Shown piece by piece: positions 48,359-61,126 of a stretch of 64,000 bases of DNA. Location of the stretch: NCBI GenBank assembly GCA_001557505.1, contig LSAX01000007.1:558001-622000 (forward strand). Direction: 5' to 3'. The stretch's first letter is position 1. The number at the start of each line of letters is the position of its first letter. The translations under genes and the position numbers were made by a program. The notes under the pieces are model-generated. The model ran no database searches. It saw only the letters and a list, made by a program, of their open reading frames with translations, and had not been told where the DNA came from. The DNA comes from Reticulascus tulasneorum. Lineage: Eukaryota > Ascomycota > Sordariomycetes > Glomerellales > Reticulascaceae.

Positions 48359-48636
48359 ATGTTTGGAGGATGTAAGTGCTCTTGGTGATCTTATGGAACC
48401 GGATAGGACTGACATTCCGTGCCCCAGTCGCACCGCCGCAACTCTCGGAGGAGGAGATCAAGCAACAAGAAGATGAAGCGACCTTCACCATACAACAAGT
48501 CCTTGCTTCGGCCGTCCTGCTCTACTTGTGTACGTATAAGCTCTCTGCTGTCAATGCCCACCTCTTCCCAGCACGCAGGCTAACGAGTCCTTCGACAGCC
48601 CCCTTTGTCGTCGACGCTGCCTTCAAGGTCTTCTAA
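48359..48636 (+). CDS. tom5: Tom5, small subunit of the mitochondrial import receptor complex
   Basis: A 50-residue protein in three exons: 48359-48371, 48428-48529, 48599-48636. Tom5 sits in the outer mitochondrial membrane and hands precursors from receptors to the Tom40 channel. The protein starts MFGGFAPPQLSEEEIKQQE, has the acidic cytosolic stretch and the single C-terminal membrane segment (TIQQVLASAVLLYLSPFVVDAAF), and ends FKVF, matching fungal Tom5 in length and layout. The first exon codes only four codons plus one base. Both introns (56 and 69 nt) fall inside codons (after base 1). This gene is too fragmented to appear as one open frame and could easily be missed. Confidence 0.82.
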
Positions 48637-49107
48637 GCTATAGGCACGATGCAAAGATGAGGCCAAGATCGAGCATGTCGATGTCTTCCCGAGGATTAAT
48701 TTTGTAAACGATCCCGCTTCTTGGCCTGGGACGGGAATTGCGTTGTTTGTTTATGGTGGCCGGGAATGGCGACCCGCGGCTTAATATCAGGGAGCCAGAG
48801 GCGCGTGGCCTAGCGCCATGAGTTGTGGAATAGGAACAACACCCTCATGTACAATCTCAAATGTATAACGGACCAAAGGCAACGGTCATCATGGGCTGTA
48901 GCATTCTCCCAAAATTCAAGATCACAGCTATCGCACCTCCTCGCACCTATCCCATTAAACGGGGCTTTCGTGCTGTTGACAACCATGTGACGCCATTCAT
49001 GCAAGTACCTGAACTTCCCATCATTGCTTTTACACGACCAGCATTCATATATTGCAGCCCCTGGCTCTGAATGCCTAAGCATCGATATTATGGTACAGCA
49101 GCTATCC
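48637..49107. other. Convergent 3' region TOM5 / NUP57
   Basis: 471 nt between two 3' ends. No feature seen. Confidence 0.3.
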
Positions 49108-50299
49108 TCATTGCGGATTCCTATCCTTGTCCCATTGCTCGAAGTCCTTCGTAATGGAATCAACCTCTTTCTTCAGGTGCTGGATCTGCTTCTCGTAGTC
49201 TTCGAGAACCTGTGTGTCATGATTTAGCTTCTTTCCTAACGGGTATCGTGATTGGATTATTTCTCACCTTTTTCACCTTCCACTCAGTGTCTCCGTCCAG
49301 CCCTTCACCATTGGCAAACGCAGGCTTATTCGTCTCCTTTATCAGCTGATCCGCGTAACCTCTCAACACAATAAGCCGGCTCCAGAGCTCTTCCTCCCTC
49401 GCGCTAAGAGCTGGGTCTTGGACGTTTCGCTCCAATTCTTGTAGCTTGAGTCGCAGGTCGTCCTCATCCCCGCTCAGCGCATACCCGCGATTCCGCAGCA
49501 CCTGGACCTTCGCCGCAAGCGCTAGGCACCTCTCTCGAAGAACCACGTGCCGTCGACGGGCCGCCAGCGCGCGCACGCTCGTCTCCAAATCATGTCTTGA
49601 TAGTATCGCGTCTAGGCTGGCGTTGATCTGATGCAGTCGCACGTTATGCTCGCCAACCACACGTTTCTGTGTTTTCAGCCGATCTGCTACGCCCGAGAAT
49701 CCTGCGCAAAGGACAGGTATGTAGCCTGGCCCAGGCTTCTTCTGTAGCGCCTCTTCCCACTCCTTCGGATCTTCGTGTGGACCGGGCTTGTAGAAGGGGA
49801 CTGCGGCTTCGTCGACTTTGTTGTAGAAATAGTACTTAAATGAGCAGTTTGGGTTTCTCGGATCCCACTTGTCGAATATCAATTTCATCTGCTCGGGTAT
49901 GGGTTTTTGATCTGCGCGCCGGCAAGTTAGCATGTTTATAGCATAGACAATGAAAGACTGGCGGGGTTACTCACGAGGTGTTTCCCTTCCAGGTTGCCAT
50001 AATGAGCTCGAAAGCTGCGCCTGTGATTGCGACAAATTAGGCATCTGTTGCTGTTGTGGCTGTTGCTGCTGCTGCTGTTGGGGCTGCGTTTGACCCATCA
50101 AGTTCCCAAACACACTCCCTTGCGGTTGTTGCTGCTGCTGTTGCTGCTGCTGTTGTTGTTGAGGCTGGCCAAAGAGACTCATCGTTGGCTGGCCCAAGTT
50201 TCCGGGTTGCTGCTGCTGCTGCGTCGATTGCCCAAATGCGCTCCCAAACCCGCCAAACGCATTTTGCCCCGCAGGCTTTGACGTCGACAACCAACTCAT
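49108..50299 (-). CDS. nup57: FG-nucleoporin Nup57/Nup54
   Basis: Three exons: 50299-49975, 49911-49268, 49209-49108 (356 residues). It is part of the central channel complex Nsp1-Nup49-Nup57 (Nup62-58-54 in animals), whose FG repeats form the permeability barrier of the nuclear pore. The N-terminal 108 residues have FG/GLFG-like motifs (AFGGFGSAFGQ, SLFGQP, VFGNL) in long Gln tracts. The conserved C-terminal part starts at IPEQMKLIFDKWDPRNPNCSFKYYFYN and continues with VDEAAVPFYKP and RPHEDPKEWEEALQKKPGPG-like residues, then coiled coils (RLKLQELERNVQD, VLEDYEKQIQHLKKEVDSI). At 356 residues it is shorter than yeast Nup57 because it has fewer FG repeats. CAG/CAA-type repeats in exon 1 are probably length-variable between strains. 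Confidence 0.9.
50043..50225 (-). repeat. Polyglutamine-coding triplet repeat in NUP57
   Basis: Interrupted CAG/CAA runs (read as CTG/TTG on the plus strand) encode several Gln tracts of up to about 12 residues between FG motifs. Confidence 0.85.
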
Positions 50300-50783
50300 T
50301 TTGAAAACAGGAGTATCTCGCGCGCAGTCAAGAGTAGGTAGAGCGGCTCACTGCAGCGTTATATTTGCGCTGAGGAAGAAGTGGTTGGCCGAGTGGATCT
50401 GGAATGTTCCGTGGGAAGCTTGCGTGCAGCAAAACAAACGAAGCTTTCAGCGCATCTCCAAAATGTCGAGAATATTGTCGAAAATACGAACAAAGAGTGT
50501 TTCAGTGATTTTCCAGATATAGCACGCGAGTATCAGCGTATGCCGTCGGTAAATGAGTGATCGGGTGGCCTTGTGGTGCTCGTTTTGGACGCGAAAATAA
50601 TAACTAGGAAGCTGGAGCTTCTTTCACCGTGACTGACCTTACGCCTCGCAAGCACGGACCCCAGCCTCGCGAGGAACCGAGCCTATCACAGAGTCCCATT
50701 TCTAACCTCACCTCAACTTGCCTCAAGATCCTGAAGCTTGTTCAATCACCTCAAATCGGCAATCCTACCGGAGCATCGCAACA
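50300..50783. promoter_or_regulatory. Divergent promoter region NUP57 / NDUFA8
   Basis: 484 nt between divergent genes; no further feature seen. Confidence 0.35.
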
Positions 50784-51577
50784 ATGGCGAATCGACGGCC
50801 TCAGTATGTATCCCGTGCTTCCAAATTGCATCGTGACTTCCAATTGGGCTCTCTATTGAATTTAAGTTCCGCAGAATGATATCTCAGGGAAGCTAACACA
50901 TCTCCCAGGTTCAATCAGCAATTTCACTACGACACCACGCCAGCTCCAGACTCGATCCCGAAGGTCACGGAGATTGGAGCCAGCTCAGCGCCGCTTCTCT
51001 CAGCCTCGTTCTTTATCGGTGCGCGATGCAGGGACTACAATGATGACTACATGCAATGCAAGACGGAGAATCCGGGGCGAGGGGAGTTCGACTGCATGAA
51101 GGAGGGACGGAGGGTCACGAGATGTGCTCAGAGCGTGTATGTGGTCTTGACTGGGTTCCCGCCCATATTATGAAACTCTCCGAAGCGTAAGGACCAGAAC
51201 GATGGCTAATTGTTTGGAACAGGATCAAGGACATCAACACCCACTGCCTCGACCAGTTCCGCTCGCATTGGACTTGCATTGAGAACAAGAACCACCAGCT
51301 ATACCAATGCCGCCCAGAAGAGTGGAAGCTAAACAAGTGTGTATACGACAAGCTGGTAAGCATTCAACTAGCCTTTGGTGGCACACCTAGTATCCCTGTA
51401 TTGTTTACTGAAGACTACATGCAGAAGCTGGAGAAGACGATCCCTGGTCAGACACCAGGCATGACGCCCGTAGAGCTGCGGACAAACATGATCTTCGCCA
51501 ACCAACCGATAAACACAAGGGACGCGAAGCCTTTCGTTGCGCCGTCGAAGGCGGAGGGGGCAAAACAGCCATCGTGA
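50784..51577 (+). CDS. Mitochondrial complex I subunit NDUFA8 (PGIV, 20.8 kDa type)
   Basis: Four exons: 50784-50803, 50909-51136, 51223-51355, 51425-51577 (534 nt, 177 residues). It is an accessory subunit of NADH:ubiquinone oxidoreductase facing the intermembrane space, imported by the Mia40 disulfide relay. Four CX9C motifs are visible and perfectly spaced: CRDYNDDYMQC, CMKEGRRVTRC, CLDQFRSHWTC and CRPEEWKLNKC, forming two twin-CX9C (CHCH) domains. The N-terminus MANRRPQFNQQFHYDTTPAPDSIPK and the C-terminal PGQTPG...NQPINTRDAKPF extension agree with the Neurospora-type subunit. The first exon codes only six codons and two bases. Each intron has proper ends and the phase is maintained. Confidence 0.92.
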
Positions 51578-54237
51578 GCGTTTTCTTGTTGGGAGTATAG
51601 ACTCAATCACGGGGCTAGCATGAAGGCATGCATAGAAGACTTGTACATACACCATCAATCGAACTTCTGATTTCTAGGGTATTTGTAGCAACTCATGCCG
51701 GTCTTTGACGTTCGATGTTCTACCAACGGGTCCCGAGCAGTCATGAGGATGATAAGATTCCATCGCTGGCGGGTACGAGTGTCTCCTGCCCGGAGAAACC
51801 CTCCACATCTCCAGCCTCAACTATGGATGGCATCTGGCCGCCGGCTCACGCGTCCCCTCCACCGACGGATAGAGGTGAGCTTTCCAATCAAGTCAACAAT
51901 TGTTGCAGCCGTCACACCCGACGGCAATTTCATCAAGGCTTTCCAGCCCATCCTAAATGGTCCCCCACGCTGATCCCAATCTTTGTAATAACAATCTCTA
52001 AACAAAGATGACAGATACCATTTAACTCTTCCCCGCGTCCAATTTACGATCGGGTTAGACGAGGCAGCCATCCTGCGATTGGGTTGCAAGTGCAGGGGTC
52101 TACGTCTAGCAAGGAACCGGCAATGCGTGCCATGAAGGATACAGAGGCGCTTTGTCACATTGACTTCCTGCCTCACACGAATCGTGCGCAAGAGGCTGGA
52201 AGGCAGCTGATGGCTGTCAAGAGCGCAGACGGTCGTGTTTGAGACATTGAGCTTGAGATATATCTCACGCTCTTGGGGTGACCTGTTTCAATGCAGACAG
52301 CATGCGAAGGCTGACAAGTCAGTGATGAAGGCCAAAATCTCCCAGGTGATTTATCGCCGATCCGCCATCGATTTTGTATGTCTCGTTAGTGGATCACTGT
52401 TACCTACCGAAGCAGCTCCAGCCGAATGGCGAACATCAATCTACCTCAAACATGCATCTCCTGCTGCAATCCCTGAATATAGACTGCTGCCATTGCCGAT
52501 GGTTTGCCACATGAAGCTGCGGCAGTGATCCGATAAAGGGGGGTAGGACATCCGAGGTGCGCCAACATCTGGCCGGACGGGCTGTGCTGGTGTTACGGTC
52601 TTGCACGTGGGAAGATGGTCGAGTCTAACAGAAGTTGTTACAGCTCGCTGAATAGAAGGGCTTCTAGATGGGCCGGTATTCGCTTTGGACAAGACATGGG
52701 AACACCTGTGCATCCTCCTTGTGGAATATTGACATGCTTATATCATTGGGAATGTTTTGGTTGAAGGGCCCATGAATGTCTCCGATTTAATGTTATCAAT
52801 GGTATCTAAGCACCTGTTTCACAGCATTGAATCGATGATGAATTGGATGTTAGGACTCTGTGCTGCAGTAGAATTGTAACATCTCCGAACCGTCAACATT
52901 GAACAGCCCGACGAACGAGCCGGCTAGGTTTCCAGATCCGGAGAGCCCAGCCGGTCCGGGTTCGCATGGGGTTCCGCCATAACACAGATTGGCAATATAT
53001 TTATCATTTATTTGGGAGGTCGTGAGACGTCTAGTGGGATGAGGGATGACAGCTTGTCAAACGGTAAGATTTGAAGTCGGGTTCCGCAGTCGTTGAGACA
53101 TGACAGCTGAAGATCTGCGGAAGGGCATGGGGAGATCTAAGTGCTGCCATCCAAGGAGCCAATGTCTCAGAGAGATGGAAGCGGCAGGGTACCACGTAGT
53201 AGATGATATCCAGGAGATCCAGGAGATCCAGGAGTCCGATCCAACAGGTTTGCTTGCTTCGCGGAAATTGGGGAAACGACCGCGATTCTATTTTGCGCGT
53301 GGTGAAACAACCGCAACAGATGAACTGACGTCAGGGATCAGAGATGAGCTGACAAGGTCAATTGTCAACATCACGGAAACCTTGGAACATTCAGTTGCTA
53401 GGACCGGGGTGTGGACGCAATGAGGTCTCGCCGGGTCCAAAAACCGGCCGCTGTTTCGATTGCGCGTCGTTTCGAAGTGGTTCAATGTTTGCTCGTTTTG
53501 AACGTGAAAACCAACCAGATGAACCTAGGAGTTCGTTTGTCCTACAGGTCTCCAAGACCGGCCATTCAGCCATTGTTTGATGGTGGACAGGTTCGGGAAC
53601 AAAGCATGACCCAGTCGAAGGCTAGTCTCGCGGACAAAATCGCCTCCGGCTTTGCACTGAAAGTGCCGCGGTGGAGCACCAGGTAAGAGCATTCCACAAT
53701 TACGGAGGACCAATCTACTAAAGTTATGTTGATTCGCAGCAACTTGGCACATATTACGAGGGGAGTCCAGATGTTGGATGCACAAGGGCAGGGTTCGGCG
53801 CATTCCCCGACTTGCGGGGCCTGGCAAAACGGCACAAACAGACCAGGAAAACGGCGCAGTGAAAATTAAGGATGTGCTTCAAGGACGGGAACCGAACTCA
53901 CTTTGGCTCGCGCGAAACCGACGATTTGTTCAGGGTCCTACCATTCCCTGTTGGTCCAGGTCGAATAGACGGCACAAGCCAGGGGGTTACCGAGGGAAAC
54001 GGCGGGGTATGCGTGTTCCAATTAAAGGGTCGCAAGGGGGGGCATATCCCTAAGATGGTGAGGGCTCCGTCAGCGTGGTGTGCTCGTCACGATGGAGGGC
54101 GAGACTGAGATGTTGACTGGTGCGTGGGGAATGAGAGGCAATGGTTCAAGTTCGGATGTACGAAATACTTCGTAGCGATGAATGTTTGGTACCCAGGGAT
54201 TGAGGTTGCAATCGAGATGCCCATCGGGTGCAGCTGC

Positions 54238-54273
54238 ACATCCCTTGATCTCCGCAACTAGTGCAAGGGATGT
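54238..54273. repeat. 10-bp perfect inverted repeat
   Basis: ACATCCCTTG (54238-54247) and CAAGGGATGT (54264-54273) are exact reverse complements around a 16-nt loop in non-coding DNA. Confidence 0.85.
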
Positions 54274-55550
54274 CCGGCAGCAGACGATCGAATGGGTCCA
54301 CGTACAATGTGCAGTAGGTGGTAGATGGTCTGAGCGAATTCAATTCATAACCCAGGTTTTCGAGTATTTCTATTGAATGCCAGCACAGCAAGAGGCACGG
54401 AAGAACCCATAGTGCTGGAGTACCATAAAAACGCCAATCCCCGTGGCGGTTTCAACCCCGACGCCAAGCAAATCCGGTAACAGCGCTCTCGGCCCAGGCT
54501 TTTTTTTTTTATGAAGCACGACTGCTGTGGACGTGGTCCGTGATGATTTGATCTGTGATTCTGTCATCGATGTGAACCAAGTCTGAGGCGGGGTGGCGAT
54601 CGCTGTGGCATGTGTCTCGATATTGCTGGGCAAGCGGCCCACGTATCGAGGAGAACCTCTTCTCCCCCCATCCCTCAATGCCGGGCCCCATCAATGTAAC
54701 AGAGAGCGACAATAAGCTTTGTAGATGCAGTGTAAATCCAGAAGTAGCCGGCCCGCCATACTCCTCCTCTCTCGCTGCCGCTCTGGAAGCCCCGATACGC
54801 TAGCGACAGCCAAGGCATTCAAGTAGCCGCCGCACAAACATGCCGCTTGACTAGCTACAGTAGCATCTCGCAAGTAAGGAGAAGGGCTTCTGTCTGCTGT
54901 TTCGTTCACAGTGCTCCTTCGTACAATTTCCAGGTTGGGGGTTATCGATTTAACTTATCAGCGTGCGGTGAGACTTATCTGCACCCCAGAAAACGGGACG
55001 AAAGTGATGGAATAAAAGACGATGTCTTAATTAAAGTCTGTCTTCCAGGATACCGGGTTTTTCCCTATTTTATTTTTAAAGTGTGCCCATAACTTAACTT
55101 ATCCAGCGCACGTACGGTGGGGCAAGGGGAAAGAGTGCGAAGTTCTTCCCCGGGTGGAGCGAGAACCAAGTCGCATTGCAGCGTGCCCGAATGCTGTTTG
55201 ATGCCTCGCTAGGTACTTACCAACAGACAACACAGTAGTCCGTACGTATTCCGGGAAACAGTGAGAGACCGGCTTATCGATCATCCCAATTCACACAAAA
55301 CCTAGACGCCTGCCAGAGCACAAAGAGAGAACGAAGACTGGATGAACGGCTCCCCACCGAAATTAGAGTAGTTTCAGGATCAATAAGAGAGTTGGCCTAG
55401 CGTGGTTTGAGCGGAGACGCCATCGAATGGCTCGCCGCCAGGCCCTTGCAGCAATCAGTGTGCCACCCTGCAAGGTACCAGATGCCATCATTGGGGGAAG
55501 GGCTCTGAATTTGGCTCTCTCGCCAATGATGGAGCGGCAGAGTGCCGGGA

Positions 55551-55573
55551 CCCCCCCCCCTGGACCGGGGGGG
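55551..55573. repeat. Homopolymer C/G foldback
   Basis: Ten C, then TGGACC, then seven G. This can fold back on itself or form quadruplex/i-motif structures, and is also a place where assembly length may be wrong. Confidence 0.8.
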
Positions 55574-57964
55574 AAGTGTCGTACCGCTCATAACTGGGAG
55601 GGGGCGTGCGAGGGGGAAAAAGAAGGTGTGCAGGACCCGGACATTGGACGAAGCATTTGGTTAGACCGGAATAGCAACTGCATGCCCCCTTTTTTTTTTT
55701 TCCAGACGTATGTCATATCGCAAGGAGCTGCCATTTTCTGCCCCCAGATGTTAGTGCAGATGGCAGTATGCATGTATTCTGCGAAAGTGTTTGTTACACG
55801 GCGCTTGTGTCCAATAAACTCAGGCATGTTGTTTGGATTTTTCCAGTGACTCCTGAGGGGGTGCTCCTCGACGCTGGACACGTTGGTAATGGCTGAAATT
55901 TGGCCGCTACACTACACTACAAACAACAAGAAAAATAAGTTGGATGTTAGTCCCGACCTTTTTCATGTGCCTGTGCCTGTAACAAACCCGGTGCCAACTC
56001 CTCCCAGCAGACGAGGGCAATTTCAATACCTTACGGCCCTCGGCGCCGAGAGAGGAAGTTGCTGATGCGCCCCAGGGAGGGGGAGGGAGGGAACTGGGGT
56101 ACAGCGATACGAACAGAGTGCCGCCGTCCGCCCGGTGCTACAGGGAAACACGTAAACACCTGAAAAGGATTATCCGTAGGGGATGTAGGTATCGTACTTT
56201 GTTCGCAACGGACTAAATATACCTTGGAATGGAAACACGACTGATAGTATGTGTCTCTTTTACATATATGCGGCTGCAGTCAAAAACTACCTCACGAGAA
56301 ATGGGGGGAAGGGGATTGAAAATACGTAGCGAACCATATCGACCATTAAGTGTACCCCACGGGGTGTACTGGTCATTTACTCCTTATGTTAAAGAGGTAC
56401 CTCCTAGACGCAACCGTGACGCTGTTAGGGAGGGTATACTCTGCTGCTACGCAAGTACGAGCATAGCGCCGCCCCCTGCTTTGCTAGTCGCGAGCAAGCG
56501 GCAGCCCAAAGCTGCGACAGAACCAAACAGCCTCAATTTCGTTCTGGACTCACATCATTACCCCCCCCTGCTGGCAGTGATGGTCAGCCTTCCATTGCCC
56601 TTGTTCCCCACAATGTGCGACACCAAAGTGTATACCCAGGCAAGGTGTGTTAAGTAGGCAGTTTAGTAGTTGGCTACTATGTAGTTGGTAATTAGTGTGT
56701 GCTCCAGTCCAGTCCAGGATGGCGGTTTCTGCTTTCCGCTCCTTTTAGTGCACCGACTGCCGCCTTCTCTGGCCCTTCTTCTACCTCCTCTGCCTCACCA
56801 CACCTTCCAAGGAGACCATCTCTTTCGACCTCATCCACCTTCCTTTCTCCTCCAACCGTCTTCCCTTCCACTCCTTCGGTCTCGGTCACAAAGTGTCTTT
56901 TCGACACATTACACTCCTTTTTCAAGAAACAGTTCGATATCTTCCAAGGTCTCGTACCTCCCGACCGGCCCGTTCTACCCCCCCCCCGCCTCCAACTTCC
57001 TGCAACAAACCTTCCAGGACAGAAGCACAGGATATCGAACTCGCACCACACAAAACCCAATATCCATTCGGCGCTCGACTGACTGTCACTACGTTCTCTA
57101 CCGCAACGACAGACACATTTCTTGTCACTCCTTTTTTTTTTTTTCGTTTCCCGTTTGCTTCGCCATACCCGACGACAATACTCACGAGCATTGATTCAAC
57201 TTCGTCCGACCTTTCCAACTTGAAAAAAGCAGCAACGTCTTGTCTGTTCTTTCACCCACATTCTCTCAACCACAAAGGTCCTTGACGGAACCGATATCAG
57301 CAGTGCTGCGCTACCAGCTGGGTCTGTGATCAACAGGAATCTTTCTTCCCACATTCACCCCTACCTCATATATCATAAGAACACTTGAAGTGTCTGGACA
57401 GGATTGCCAGTGAGAGATTCAGAGAATCCTCTTTCGAAACAAGAAACCACACAAAGGTACGTACGTTGCGGGGATGCCGGAGCATCTGCCCTACATCACA
57501 CTTTCCTTCTTTTGTAATGTCGTGAACGCCTGAATACCCTCATGTTTGCAAGCTTGTCGGAACAGCGGCAGGGCCGGTGCCGCCCCGAACAAAGGGACTG
57601 CTCATTCCCTTCAAAGACACTGTTCAACCGTCGAATCCGTCGTCGCGCTCTGGGCCTTTCGAAACGTGCTGGCGAGCCTTTTTGTGTCTCACAGTCGCCT
57701 CTTACCTCATTCCAAAAGCTCCCCTGCCAACACACAACTTACTTTTTATTCGACATCACCGCATTCCTGTGCCAGCAGTCCAGTGATTTGACCACACCAC
57801 AAGCTCCCTTCACTTCCCTCGCTCCTTCTTTCCAACAAGCTTTCGATCTTCGAAGGCCGAGTCAAAGGAGAGAAAAAAAGAAAAAAAAGGAAGAAAAAAC
57901 TAACCTTCTCCCAGAGCTTCATCCATACCAATATTCCCAATCGAATATCATCAACCGAGTCAGA

Positions 57965-58999
57965 ATGAAGTCTTCAATCGTTCTTCTCGCAACTGGAGCC
58001 GTGCTGGCTATGGCTGGCCCTCTTGGAAAGCGTGTCATGGAAACTGTCATCGAAGTTGAATATGTCACCGTCACGGTGACTGAGGGTATTCCGCCTGCCA
58101 GCACACACGGCGTCTTCTTCGCCGGGGCCAAGCCCAAGGAGATCACCAAGTCCACCACTTCCACCACCTCCACCACCTCTACCACGTCTACCACCTCCAC
58201 CACCTCTACCACCTCTACCACTTCAACCACTTCAACCACATCCATCTCGACTCCCCCCCCTCCCCCACCGGAGACCACACCGCAGCCCATCATCGTGACC
58301 GTGGCTCCTGCTCCTGCTCCTCCTCCGGCCCCTGAACCTGAACCCGAAGTTGTCGCGCCATCAGCACCAAATGACATGGCTGCCGCTGCTCTGCTCGCGC
58401 ACAATATCCACCGTTCAAACAACTCCGCTCCTGCGATGGCTTGGAGCGACGAGATTGCTGGCTACGCTGCCGAGAGTGCCGCGAAATGCGTCTTTGAGCA
58501 TGACCTGTAAGTCCTGCCTCTGTCTTCCCCTGTAGCAACGATAGGCTGACCCAATCCACAGAACTCCCGGAGGTGGTGGTTACGGCCAGAACCTTGCCAT
58601 GTGGGGTGGGTCCGATGCTGCGTCTCTCGGTGCTGCCACAGCTGTCTCTCAAGCAACTACCAACATGTGGTATAGCGGAGAAATCAACAGCTACCTTCCC
58701 GAGTACTACGGACAGGACAACCCGGACTTTGGCAACTTCCACGCATGGGGACACTACTCTCAGGTGGTTTGGGTCGGTTCCACCAAGTTGGGTTGCGCTG
58801 TTCAGTACTGCGAGCCCGGCACCATGAACCCAAGTCTGGGAGTCTGGTACACTGTCTGCAACTACTCCCCAGCAGGTATGCATCCGCGTGTCCACTTGCC
58901 AAGTTATTCTGCTAACTCCTTGACCAAACAGGCAATATGGGTGGCCAATATGGCGTGAACGTCCTGCCTCCCACTGGTGCCCCGACTCGCGTCGCCTAG
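57965..58999 (+). CDS. Secreted CAP/PR-1-like protein with Ser-Thr-Thr repeats
   Basis: Three exons: 57965-58506, 58562-58875, 58932-58999 (924 nt, 307 residues). The first residues, MKSSIVLLATGAVLAMAGPLGKR, are a signal peptide followed by a Lys-Arg that could be a Kex2 site. A Thr/Ser linker of ten STT units (58151-58240) and Pro/Ala stretches (PPPPPPE, APAPAPPPAPEPEPE) precede the CAP domain: LLAHNIHRSNNSAPAMAWSDEIAGYA, GYGQNLAM, GNFHAWGHYSQVVW and YTVCNYSPAGN. The His and Glu positions of the CAP cavity and two disulfide Cys pairs are visible. Family members (yeast Pry proteins, plant PR-1) bind sterols and lipids outside the cell. The repeat linker should be heavily O-glycosylated, so the protein is perhaps wall-bound. 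The open frame continues upstream to 57542, but only ATG 57965 gives a signal peptide. Confidence 0.9.
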
Positions 59000-61126
59000 G
59001 CGAGAGTCATCCGGCTTTTCTTGAGACTTTTCTTGCCCGTCAAAAGCCAATAGTTGTCTTCGAAAATCCGATACCATATCTAAGATTTCGGTCGCAGACA
59101 TGCTGGGTAAAGACGTCAGGGAGGAGGTTTCTGGAGAGCCACCTAGTGTGTCTTCTCTTCTTACACTGTAGTTAATCATGAATCGTACCAAACGATCTTT
59201 TTTATTTCAAAGACTCAACACTTTTGGGTCATTGACAGACTTGCATTTGGTTACTAACCAAATACGTTGGACTTTGCTGCTCATGGCACCTGCGTGATGG
59301 GTGTGCCGTCCTCCCTTGGAGGTTTGGCTCTGACAAATGATTCAAGGAAACTGCACAAAACGATGATATATTTACGGATAGGCGTGGGGATTGGATGGGA
59401 AAATGACTCGTCGCGTTGCATGTCTAGTCTTATGTTTCTCTTCTTGCCTGCTTGAAGCATCGTCGCTTGACGGTGTGGACTGGATGGGCCGTGTTCATGT
59501 TCTTTGTACTTACCTCTTCACCTTCGAGTTAGGGACCTCGGCCAATGGGATCGTGCTGCGTGATGCGTCTTTCAATTGCCCCGGGCGAAATGCCCCCAAG
59601 TTTTTCCTACAACTTGCTCCCACGTTTCCGGATGATGGGGACTTAATAGATGTCGCGCGTCGATGCTGTTTTTTCCCCTGGATTCGTTTCCTTATGTCTG
59701 TGAGACGATGTCTTGCTCTGGCCGCTCCACTTCGTGGTCGTTCATGACATCGTTGTGCGTTGCGATAAACCCGATCTTGATTAGTCCCGTAACATGGCGC
59801 ACAAATCCCTAGAAATTGATTTCAGGCCCGTTTATTAGTCGTGCCATCTCTCGAATTGGTGCTGTCTGCTTGAAGTGGGAGACAAAGTAAAAGGGAAGAC
59901 CGAGGAGGGAGAGCGGTGTTTTAAGCTGGAGTTCGGATGGCGATGCATTGTGAAACATGGGCGCATGATAGGGTGTTCACTGCCTCATCCGGACAGCGAT
60001 GAACCACGAACAATATGCAGAAGAGAAAGACAGTTTCTCCCTAGCCTGGAGGAGAAGAGGAGAGTATGTACTGCGTAGTAGTCAAACGGCCATTGTTTTC
60101 TACTCGCATGATGACCCAGGATGGTTCGTCGGAGAATTCATGGCGAAGCTGGTGTCGTCCGCTTAGCGTCGATCTCGGAGAGATTTGGGTACGATGTGGG
60201 GAATGCCTGCTGCGCTGTGAGCTGGATGTCCGGTCTGCTCTGGAGACACACGAAGGGTTTCGGAGCAGCTGTGTGTGATCTAGTGTTTATGTTCATGCGA
60301 GCGGCACCTTTGGATCTTGAAAATACTTGGAGCGTCGGCTATATATGAGGAATTTTCCCTCCCTCCAGGCACAATCTAGCGACCCGAAGGAGGACCTTTT
60401 GTCCCCAAGGCGGCGATCCGATTTAGCTGCCGCCCCAAAAGTTCGGAAAGGCAGAAGGATCTAGCGAATCGGACTTTTGCTGCGCCACTGCCTTTTCGTC
60501 TGGAAAGTTTGGCACTACTGTATGGGACGTTATGCCTTATCTTTGACATGGATATTCCATTCGAGAAAACACCTCGAGCTTCTCCTTTATCTACTGTGAC
60601 GAATCCGTGACATGGATCCTGAATATATGGGGTTGCGCTCTCAAGCCTGCTTCCAGCCAAGCGATCGTCGCCGCAAAGAGTTGGAATCGTGGATATCCTC
60701 GGTATCCTTGTCCAAGTTTTACAGGCATGCCACAAAAGGAGAGCCAAAGGGGCTTGGAAGTTACTACTGGCAACAGCAACATATAATACAATAGGGAGGC
60801 TGCGTCCCAAGACGTTCTTGGAGCGTCTCACAAAGCCCTGCATATAGCAAAGAGACTCGGTCTACCAGATTCGACAACGGCGTTTCAAATATGTACATTT
60901 CAGAAATCCCAGGTCGGTTCGCACACTGAGGTAGGTTGCTTGTCGCCCAGGTGCCCGCTCTGAGCAAACTATATTCATACCACAACCTTAACCCCGTAGG
61001 GGTGAGGAAGCGGCTCGATGGCAACGTTGGCAACGGATCAAGCCCCAGCTTGCTACTCATGTCAACCGAAACGCACTATCCAAGTCAGCTAACCGCAAGA
61101 GATAAAAGACACACACGATGCTCAAC
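59000..61126. other. Convergent intergenic region, 2.1 kb
   Basis: Between the CAP gene (+) and the DUF3237 gene (-). No frame is convincing and no RNA or repeat was found. Confidence 0.35.

Larger units (their letters stand above)
51578..57964. other. Gene-free interval, 6.4 kb, with low-complexity tracts
   Basis: The longest stretch without a supportable gene. Frames such as 53100-53423 (+) and 52235-52528 (+) lack domains and exon-like boundaries. Seen features: a triplicated 10-base unit ATCCAGGAG at about 53210-53237, a 10-bp inverted repeat at 54238-54273, T runs near 54500 and 55690, a C10...G7 foldback at 55551-55573, and a strongly pyrimidine-rich stretch from 56700 to the CAP gene start, probably its long promoter and leader. 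A GTACGTACG at 57457 could be the donor of a leader intron. Confidence 0.45.

Noticed and set aside
53100..53423. 107-codon frame with a repeated IQEIQEIQE segment
   Set aside because: The only notable part comes from the tandem DNA repeat; no domain, signal peptide or splice-supported extension.
57919..58422. Val-rich minus-strand frame opposite the CAP gene
   Set aside because: It is the mirror of the Ser-Thr-Thr repeat coding region.
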